A stretch of DNA of 20,594 nucleotides from NCBI GenBank assembly GCA_938091145.1, contig CALKMS010000057.1, positions 1-20,594 on the forward strand. The letters are read 5' to 3'. The notes beneath the pieces were generated by a model that saw nothing but the letters and a program-made list of their open reading frames with translations, made no database searches and was not told the origin of the DNA. Positions 12,980-19,118 of this stretch are shown here, one piece after another. The position numbers were made by a program, and so were the translations under genes. Origin of the DNA: an uncultured bacterium (GTDB lineage Bacteria > Actinomycetota > Aquicultoria > SKW223 > CALKMS01). How positions within the stretch are numbered: position 1 is the stretch's first letter; each line of letters begins with the position of its first letter.

Positions 12980-14845
12980 TCAATCCTCTCTAAATTTCCA
13001 TAAAAAAACTACTTCTTGAATTATATGTAAATACTTTTTTTTCAATTCATTTATGACATTATTGTATGAATCTATTTCGCTTCCAGGAATTTTAGGATAT
13101 TTCCCTATCTCAAACCCTCTCCTTGCCAAAGCCGCACAGAAAGCTTCGCCAACGAGTTCCGCTATCAATAACTTTCCCTCAGGTGTTTCAGAGCCTTCAA
13201 AAGCACTTCCAATAAACTTAGCAACAGAAGGAAACCTTACATATATCTTAATCACTCCATCCTCATAGGAAACCCGCTGAGGCGGGTCCTCCATTTCATC
13301 TGGAAGTATATCTGAAACGAATCCACCTTTTCTCACGCTCAGCTTTCCTTTAACTTTCTTACCAGGTGGGGCCACTTTTAGCCACGCAACTGCTTCCTCA
13401 TCTCCTAGTACAGCCTTAATTGAGCCTTCAACATCTTTACTGCAAACCACGTCGAACTCTCCAACCCACGTGCCCAAGTAATTCTGATGTTTTTTTAGCT
13501 CAACAAATACGGGATAGATAGCAAAAGCAGATGAGCTACTTTCCACTTTTACAGTGTTTCCATAAGTCTCTACCAACAAATCTGGAGCATATATTGTAAA
13601 TATTCTTGCTTTGTTTAACTCCAAATTTGCTTTCTCAGGTTTTATTAGAAGCTCTTGAACAGGTCCTTTACCAACATACTCTGAACTAATCTCTTGAACA
13701 AACATTTCGTCTTCAAGCTCGTACTTTGCAAGTTCGTTAAGTTTTCTACACAACTTCCTTAAAAGATTTTTTTTGTTTTCAGAAATCTCCCTCTGCGAAC
13801 CTTTTTGCAAAAGTCTCCTTTTCTCAACAACAAAAGGCTCTAAAGTCTTTTCAATAAGCTTTGCCAAAGCCTGACAATAGGGATGCTTCCACTCTAACCC
13901 CCCTCTGTTAGGGTCAATTATTCCAAATTCGCCATCTCTTAATCTATTATTTATCTCGTCGCATTTAGCGAAACCATAAAAATAATGGGCCGCAATTTCA
14001 TTTTCAAACCTAAAAAGTTGATTATCAAGAATTGTGCACTCAGAAATTATAAGAATACCCGCCAAGCCATAAGGGTTGGCTCGAGGAGAGTCTAACATCT
14101 CGTCGCTCTCATATATTGAAAGCGCAACCTCGTCCCCATAATCTGGTAAACGCAGAGTTTCCTGAAAAACCTTTTTCGCTGGAGGGAAATCAAATTTAAT
14201 AGGGATCGTGTTTTTTTCTCCACGTTGCACATCTTCGAAAATTAGCCAAACTTTTCTTTTCTTGGAAGAGTTTATATATCTTAAAGCATAATGGTTTGCA
14301 AGTTGCCGTTTAAATGTGGAGTATTTAGGTAATCTCATCTTCTGATTGGTAACAATCACAGTTACCTCTGTGCCGTTAGGCTCCCGCGTTTCCTCACATT
14401 TTGAAAGCATTAACTCATCATACACAGGTCTATTCTTTGAAATAAATATCCTTGTCTGGTGCTTTTTACCATTCTTAATGGTTACGATTTTTCCTTCACC
14501 TAAAGCTAAAATAGTTTCTTTCAAACCTCGGCCGAAAAATCCCCTAACACTCCTCCCTTCTTTAAACCCACTTGTTTCCCCAGCAAACTCAATTGCGCTT
14601 TCCAACTCTGTTTTAGACATGCCCTCAGCCCAATCTTTCACTCTCAAAAGTTCACAGTACCCACCTTTTTTTCTTTTAATAAAAACTTCGATAATTCCTT
14701 CGGTGCTTTTCCCCGCTAGCTCAAGCCTCCTGTAGCTATCGTCAGAATTTGTCACCAACTCCACCACGCCATCTATCAAATTTTTTATAGTCGCTTTTGA
14801 AAGTTGTTCTATTATTCGAGAATTTATTGGAAGGTTCTTTGCCAC
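12980..14845 (-). CDS. GHKL ATPase, MORC/Hsp90-like, of a two-gene unit
   Basis: A 621-residue protein. Residues 1-170 form a GHKL ATPase: N-box DGVVELVTNSDDSY (25-38, Glu29 and Asn33 expected for hydrolysis and magnesium), G1 VKDWAEGMS (69-77) and G2 VRGFFGRGLKE (100-110), then NGTEVTVIV. A coupling domain follows with RANPYGLAGILI (255-266) and DEINNRLR...DPNRGGLEWKHP (296-322), a pattern typical of MORC/Hsp90-like bacterial ATPases. After it come a charged helical stretch (335-385) and an uncharacterised beta-rich C-terminus. Such proteins act as ATP-driven clamps, often in DNA-defence contexts. A longer frame reaches 14929, but I choose GTG 14843-14845. It lies one base after the stop of the winged-helix gene, with AAGGA about 12 nt upstream, and avoids an 83-nt overlap. 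No nuclease domain is evident. Confidence 0.85.
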   Translation of the reverse strand: MAKNLPINSRIIEQLSKATIKNLIDGVVELVTNSDDSYRRLELAGKSTEGIIEVFIKRKKGGYCELLRVKDWAEGMSKTELESAIEFAGETSGFKEGRSVRGFFGRGLKETILALGEGKIVTIKNGKKHQTRIFISKNRPVYDELMLSKCEETREPNGTEVTVIVTNQKMRLPKYSTFKRQLANHYALRYINSSKKRKVWLIFEDVQRGEKNTIPIKFDFPPAKKVFQETLRLPDYGDEVALSIYESDEMLDSPRANPYGLAGILIISECTILDNQLFRFENEIAAHYFYGFAKCDEINNRLRDGEFGIIDPNRGGLEWKHPYCQALAKLIEKTLEPFVVEKRRLLQKGSQREISENKKNLLRKLCRKLNELAKYELEDEMFVQEISSEYVGKGPVQELLIKPEKANLELNKARIFTIYAPDLLVETYGNTVKVESSSSAFAIYPVFVELKKHQNYLGTWVGEFDVVCSKDVEGSIKAVLGDEEAVAWLKVAPPGKKVKGKLSVRKGGFVSDILPDEMEDPPQRVSYEDGVIKIYVRFPSVAKFIGSAFEGSETPEGKLLIAELVGEAFCAALARRGFEIGKYPKIPGSEIDSYNNVINELKKKYLHIIQEVVFLWKFRED

Positions 14846-14846
14846 T

Positions 14847-15476
14847 CTAAGTATCTTCCTTCTTTCTAAACAAATAGTCAAAATTCTTTTCGCAAGTCCG
14901 CAAAAAAACCAAAAGCTCTTGATTTCCAAACTCTTCTGCTATATGCTCAAAATACTTGAGATTCTGATGTAATACACGAGGCGGCGTATCCATTGTACAA
15001 CGAAGAAGGTTTCTAAACTCAAGTTCCGTTAAAGCAAATTCGTTAGACCGCTCCAAAAATTTTTTGAAATAAGGACTATCCTCAAGATAAGCTATCAGTC
15101 TTTCATCAGCACTCCTGGAACTTAAAACCTTTTTGTTTCTATTTAAAGTGAAATACTTTCCTTCAAGCTTCTGAAGTACACGAAACGCCCGTTTTTCGCC
15201 CTTAGGAGTTAATTGAAGATGATCTTTTGAAGAGCCAACCGCTAAGCCCTCGCTCCTCAGAGTTCTCAACGCTCTGTCAAACTTCATTGCATCTGGCCAG
15301 TTGGGATATCTTTTGAAAGAAAAAACCTTTGGAAATCTTTTAAAACATTCAGCTACTAATCTTTCAAAAGTGCAAATCTCTCCGTTTTTTTGAACATAAT
15401 AAATCCCAACAAGTATCAAATCGCGTGAATTCATATTCAAATAAAACTCAGAACCATCGGTTTCATTTTCTTTCAT
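14847..15476 (-). CDS. Winged-helix-type protein paired with the GHKL ATPase
   Basis: A 209-residue soluble protein. Residues about 15-100 look like a winged helix-turn-helix: a helix (RDLILVGIYYVQKNG), a second helix (FERLVAECFKRFP), a conserved-looking FSFKRYPNWPDAMKFDRALRTLRSEGLA and a wing ending LQLTPKGEKRA. The C-terminal half is helical and charged and has no known motif. I infer DNA binding or partner recognition; no catalytic residues are visible. I choose ATG 15474-15476, behind AGGTGG with 5-nt spacing, over the GTG three codons upstream. It is coupled to the ATPase gene (TAG-A-GTG), so the two products are probably made in step and may form one complex. Confidence 0.65.
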   Translation of the reverse strand: MKENETDGSEFYLNMNSRDLILVGIYYVQKNGEICTFERLVAECFKRFPKVFSFKRYPNWPDAMKFDRALRTLRSEGLAVGSSKDHLQLTPKGEKRAFRVLQKLEGKYFTLNRNKKVLSSRSADERLIAYLEDSPYFKKFLERSNEFALTELEFRNLLRCTMDTPPRVLHQNLKYFEHIAEEFGNQELLVFLRTCEKNFDYLFRKKEDT

Positions 15477-15696
15477 AAACCCCACCTAACCAAATAATTT
15501 AGTACTCAAACCGTTTTAAATAGTCATTAACTAACAAATAAAGTTCTGTATTAAGTATCTTTCCATAAATCGGGGAGTTGCTTCGCCTCGTCCAAATCAC
15601 AAAGAATCTATTGCTTGATTAAAATGGGCTCTTTCCTTGTTGTTTCTCCCGAAATAAATGGTTCTTTGAACGAACATCAACTGTTTATCTTTTTAT

Positions 15697-15785
15697 AATT
15701 ATAAACTTTTTTAAGTTCACGCTCAATGTCATATCTATACGGTTCAACTTCTCTAATCAACTCCGATCTTCAAAAGTTTATAATT
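15697..15785. repeat. 14-bp inverted repeat AATTATAAACTTTT / AAAAGTTTATAATT
   Basis: Perfect arms at 15697-15710 and 15772-15785 are separated by 61 nt. The first arm overlaps a local palindrome TTTATAATTATAAA (15692-15705). The arms are A+T-rich, so their significance is uncertain. Confidence 0.5.
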
Positions 15786-16120
15786 TAATTAAAATAAAAA
15801 ATAATAACCACAAATTGCGTTGTTGCAATAATTTTCTTTTTAATCCAAGTGGTGAAATTTTAACATCAGCCTATAACACTTTTAATTTCTAATAAAGCTT
15901 GATTTAATTGAGGAAAGTGTTGAGAAAAAACGAGTTAAATAATTTGGTTCATTACTCCGTCTCAGTCAAAAAAGAGTTTGTACTATTTAAGTTTAACTAC
16001 AAATTCATCGCAACAGACAAACTACACAACTCCTCTCAATTTACTTTGAAAGGTAAGCTAGCTTCAAAAAAATATAGATGTAAAAGACAACTCTTAAAAT
16101 TGAAAAACTGATAGTCAATT

Positions 16121-16218
16121 ACAAACAGCCAAGGATTGTAGCAAATTTTGCAAGCCATACCTATATGTTGTTGAGAAAACCGCCCCGCAAGCGAAATTAT
16201 AACAAAAAGGCTGTTTGT
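16121..16218. repeat. 98-bp segment bounded by 10-bp inverted repeats
   Basis: ACAAACAGCC (16121-16130) and GGCTGTTTGT (16209-16218) are exact inverted copies 78 nt apart, between ssrA and the GHKL unit. No target-site duplication is seen. It could be a small mobile-element relic or a structured RNA segment. Confidence 0.45.
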
Positions 16219-16308
16219 GTTTTGCTAAGACAGGCGTAAATCAGGTTTCGAAATCTAGCTCTAAAACATAAATAAAATAAAACTGGGCTGGAGATTTTGA
16301 TAGGATTG

Positions 16309-16329
16309 CTTGAGCTCTGTTAGCTCAAG
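16309..16329 (-). terminator. Hairpin downstream of ssrA
   Basis: The minus strand reads CTTGAGCT-AACAG-AGCTCAAG, an 8-bp perfect stem with a 5-nt loop, 11 nt after the tmRNA CCA end. No U-run follows, so it may be a weak terminator or a 3'-processing barrier. Confidence 0.45.
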
Positions 16330-16340
16330 TAAGAAACGGT

Positions 16341-16685
16341 TGGTGGAGGCGGCGGGAATCGAACCCGCGTCCGCAAAAGTCCTGACAGAAAAGACTACGA
16401 GCGTAGCTGGCGATTGGTTCTCGTTTTTCCCGCGCTCACCAGCAAGCTAAGGAAAAACCAGCCTTAGTTAGTCTCCTGTTAACAACCTAAGGCGTATTGT
16501 CAACCGTAGCCGTTTAAAGCGACGCTCCTCTGAAAGTAACGGCACCTTTCAGAGAAACGTGGCTGCTAATTAAGCAGCCAGAGCCAAAGAATTGTCGGCG
16601 TTTATGGCCCTGGAAGTTTTAACGAGGTCTTCCGCCTCGGCTCGCCTTTTCTGCCCAAACTTCTGCGTCGAAACCATTCGCCCCC
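16341..16685 (-). ncRNA. ssrA: tmRNA
   Basis: A one-piece tmRNA of about 345 nt. The 5' end GGGGGCGAATGGTTTCGACG and the 3' end with T-arm GGGTTCGATTCCCG, CGCCTCC, A and encoded CCA form an alanine-type acceptor with the G3:U70 wobble. The tag frame (16570-16608) reads A-I-N-A-D-N-S-L-A-L-A-A and a stop, with GCC as the probable resume codon. It ends in the L-A-L-A-A degron recognised by ClpXP-type proteases. Directly after the tag comes a GGCTGCT/AGCAGCC hairpin, as in other tmRNAs. It is 43 nt downstream of smpB, whose product is its obligate partner in rescuing ribosomes stalled on broken messages. Confidence 0.96.
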
Positions 16686-16728
16686 GCAAATCAACTAAAC
16701 TTAAAATCGTTCCTGTTGATGCTTAAAG

Positions 16729-17190
16729 TTAAACATCTCTGCCAGTTAATCTCTCTTTTAAAGCTCTCTCTATTTCCCTTTTTGCTGTTCTTTCCGCAAT
16801 ATCTCTCCGCTTGTCATACCTTTTTTTTCGTCTAGCCAACGCCAGCTCAACTTTGGCATAAGGACCTTTAAAGTAAACCGACAACGGAATTAAGAAATAA
16901 CCTTTCTCTTTAACCCGACCTATTAACTTCACTATTTCACTATTATGTAAAAGCAGTTTCTTTTTTCTATTTGGGTCAGGAGTATAAGCTGAAGATTTAG
17001 AGTAAGGCCCAATATAAAAGTTGTAAAGGTACGCCTCGCCTTGCTCTACTCGAGCAAAGCTATCTTTCAGAGAAACTTTACCCTCCCGCAAGGACTTAAC
17101 CTCTGAGCCCTCGAGTACCAAGCCGGCTTCATACTTTTCTTCAATTTGGAAATCGTGGTATGCCTTGCGGTTGGAAGCTACAACTTTCAC
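16729..17190 (-). CDS. smpB: SsrA-binding protein SmpB
   Basis: A 153-residue tmRNA-binding protein of normal length. Motifs are VVASNRKAYHDFQIEEKYEAGLVL within 3-27, GSEVKSLREGKVSLKDSFA, LYNFYIGPY, RKKKLLLHNSEI, GYFLIPL and the basic C-terminal tail beginning ALARRKKRYDKR. That tail enters the empty mRNA channel of the stalled ribosome. I choose the GTG at 17188-17190. A longer frame starts at TTG 17206, but its first codons (C-Y-N-T-R) are not family-like and contain the promoter: TGT-TATAAT ends 6 nt before the GTG. The message should therefore be leaderless. Confidence 0.96.
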   Translation of the reverse strand: MKVVASNRKAYHDFQIEEKYEAGLVLEGSEVKSLREGKVSLKDSFARVEQGEAYLYNFYIGPYSKSSAYTPDPNRKKKLLLHNSEIVKLIGRVKEKGYFLIPLSVYFKGPYAKVELALARRKKRYDKRRDIAERTAKREIERALKERLTGRDV

Positions 17191-17196
17191 TCTTGT

Positions 17197-17205
17197 ATTA
17201 TAACA
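17197..17205 (-). promoter_or_regulatory. Extended -10 (TGT-TATAAT), leaderless promoter of smpB
   Basis: A perfect TATAAT with the TGn extension ends 6 nt before the GTG, so transcription should begin on the start codon itself. A second TATAAT lies at 17208-17213. No ribosome-binding site is present. Confidence 0.6.
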
Positions 17206-17295
17206 CAATTATACTACGAAAGGTGGTTTTAATCACCTTTGCCTTCCTGGTAAATAAAGGTCTATAAAAGTTGGCACTTTTGCTATTTAACTATA

Positions 17296-19059
17296 TCAAT
17301 ACCCTGGCGGGTCTAAATTTGGCGCTGAACCAAAAATTAGCTGGGAATAAAAGCGAGGATATATTTTCCCCTCTTCGTCACAAACTTTATCATAGTAAGC
17401 CAATCTAAAATTCTTTCTCTTGTCATCCATTGCCATATTTGCCAAACTCCGGGTAATTTTCTTTAGTCGCGGCTCAAAAGGAATCAACTGGGTGTAGCTC
17501 CCGTAAAAAACTACATGCGATAGCTTCCAAGGGCCTATTCCATAACCTACCCGACCAGCATAATCAACACGATACCAGCCGTTTACTCCATTAAGATAAA
17601 CTTTAAAAAGAGGCTTAGATGAACTGCGATTATATACTTTTTCATAAAATTGCGCTCCTAAGGCCTTCATTACCTGATAATCAGGAAAGTTTTCTTTAAC
17701 TATCCCCTTAAAGCGATAAAGAGATAAATAAACAAAGGGTAAGCGCATTCCATGGCCAATATCAAATGTAGCATTAACATCCTTATATAAATCCTTTTCT
17801 GAATCGCTTAAAAGGCGAGGCAGAAAGCAAACCGAACCGTCAGGAGTTATTACTGCTCGGGTTGCTTCTTCAAAGAAGCGTGCGTAAAGATAGTCAGGGT
17901 GATCCCTCATGGTCCCCCTATCAAAAATAAAACGAAATCCTGGAATATTAACCTCTGTTCGTTGTTTTACCAGCCGAATTCCCAGTTTCAAATATCTTTT
18001 CATCAGATAAAGATAGCTGCTACTTACTCCCGGCGCCTTTTTATCCAAATATTGGCGAACAAAAGAATCGTTAAAGGCACTGCCTAAAAGCTCAGCCGTT
18101 GAAGCAATGATCCAGAGATCATAATCAGCTACTCTTTTATGTTTAAGCGACAAGCTACGAGAACCATACCTTCCTGAATAAAGGATATTTAGCCGTCGAT
18201 AATGAGAACAAGAAGAAATAAATGAATTACTCCACCATTTAATAGATTGGTAATACTGCCAGCGGTAAAGATGGTCGGAAACTATCGGTGTAAAACAGGT
18301 CAAGAATGCTGTCATATTGGCTGAACGCTGTGAGGGCGGCAAAGAACTAATTGTACTCAAAACGCGAGCAAGGAGGTAGATAAATTGAGCGCTATTGAGG
18401 ACACTCTCGCTCAACTGATAAACCGTTGCCCCAGCAGGATGGTGTTCCCTCACATTAACTCCTAATAAAAGATTGTTGCTGCTATCCCTATCCCGATAAA
18501 AAATAACTTCTTCCTCAACCATCACTACCCCTGAAGACGGAAGAAAGGAAACATCCTGAAGTTTGATTGATTCATCCCCTGGAAAAATTTCTTCTTCTAA
18601 ATTAGTTTTCTTACCTTTTGTCACCCAGCACTTTGCCATAAAAACATTGTTATCAGTACTCTCTAAGGGAACATTTACCAGCCAGGAACGCGCAGGCAAA
18701 AGAAGGCTGACCACCTCATCGAGCTTTTTTAAATCCCTTCTGCGATAAGCATATTCCACAATTGGCGAGAGCTCCCTTTGGACAAAATATAAAGCATTAG
18801 AATCGAAAGGCAAACTTTCTGATTGCTTGACAAGCAAATTCTCAACGGCACTTTTACCGCTACTTTCCCAAGCCTTCCCAGACAAAGTTTCCTGTGTTAG
18901 ATACCAGTCTTCGTAACTTTTTAACGGCAACGAGTTGACTTCAGAGGGCAGAAAAAAAAGCGAAACAATAACTAAAAAAACAACTTGCTTAAAGAAAGTA
19001 AGCTTATTAAATGGAAGAAAATTAAGATTGCTTCCCCTAAAGCACCTTCTGCAGTTCAT
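17296..19059 (-). CDS. Large secreted protein of unknown function with a beta insert
   Basis: A 587-residue protein with a signal peptide (hydrophobic 24-40, probable cleavage around 40-45 after PSEVNS) following an unusually long basic N-region. Residues about 150-215 contain DESIKLQDVSFLPSSGVVMVEEEVIFY and NLLLGVNVREHHPAGATVYQL. This pattern is known from phage-tail and adhesin-type proteins (x-SSG-x-I-x-EEVI-Y ... L-x-GV-R ... H-AG-x-V). The rest is rich in aromatic residues and helices (RVADYDLWIIASTAEL, GFRFIFDRGTMRDHPDYLYARFFEEA, GHGMRLPFVYLSLYRF), reminiscent of helical toroid polysaccharide lyases or hydrolases but not assignable. The start is ATG. It stands between rnr and smpB, where no secreted enzyme is expected. 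Confidence 0.7.
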   Translation of the reverse strand: MNCRRCFRGSNLNFLPFNKLTFFKQVVFLVIVSLFFLPSEVNSLPLKSYEDWYLTQETLSGKAWESSGKSAVENLLVKQSESLPFDSNALYFVQRELSPIVEYAYRRRDLKKLDEVVSLLLPARSWLVNVPLESTDNNVFMAKCWVTKGKKTNLEEEIFPGDESIKLQDVSFLPSSGVVMVEEEVIFYRDRDSSNNLLLGVNVREHHPAGATVYQLSESVLNSAQFIYLLARVLSTISSLPPSQRSANMTAFLTCFTPIVSDHLYRWQYYQSIKWWSNSFISSCSHYRRLNILYSGRYGSRSLSLKHKRVADYDLWIIASTAELLGSAFNDSFVRQYLDKKAPGVSSSYLYLMKRYLKLGIRLVKQRTEVNIPGFRFIFDRGTMRDHPDYLYARFFEEATRAVITPDGSVCFLPRLLSDSEKDLYKDVNATFDIGHGMRLPFVYLSLYRFKGIVKENFPDYQVMKALGAQFYEKVYNRSSSKPLFKVYLNGVNGWYRVDYAGRVGYGIGPWKLSHVVFYGSYTQLIPFEPRLKKITRSLANMAMDDKRKNFRLAYYDKVCDEEGKIYPRFYSQLIFGSAPNLDPPGY

Positions 19060-19118
19060 CCTTAAATTCCCCGAAAGTTATTTTTTGTTAATTCGATATT
19101 ATTCTACCAAAGGGTAGG

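Larger units (their letters stand above)
15477..16308. other. Long A+T-rich intergenic region between the GHKL unit and ssrA
   Basis: About 830 bases with no convincing gene. It contains a perfect 14-bp palindrome (15692-15705) and a pair of 14-bp inverted copies of AAAAGTTTATAATT (15697-15710 and 15772-15785). A pair of 10-bp inverted copies of ACAAACAGCC (16121-16130 and 16209-16218) also lies here. A 67-codon plus-strand frame at 15908-16111 has no recognisable features. The promoter of the winged-helix/ATPase unit should lie near 15490-15560, but I cannot identify it with confidence. Confidence 0.5.

Noticed and set aside
14846..14929. N-terminal extension of the GHKL ATPase to 14929
   Set aside because: It overlaps 83 nt of the winged-helix gene, encodes a Cys/Phe-rich non-family-like stretch, and GTG 14845 has the better context.
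15908..16111. 67-codon plus-strand frame in the intergenic region before ssrA
   Set aside because: TTG start, no family resemblance, lysine-rich composition expected from A+T-rich noncoding DNA, and no neighbour in that orientation.
5593..16356. 13-nt identity (TGGAGGCGGCGGG) between the tRNA-Cys 3' end (5593-5605) and the ssrA 3' end (16344-16356) as a possible attachment-site pair
   Set aside because: Both are acceptor-stem ends of intact RNA genes with similar G+C-rich pairs; the identity stops at the T-arm and the DNA between holds core genes.
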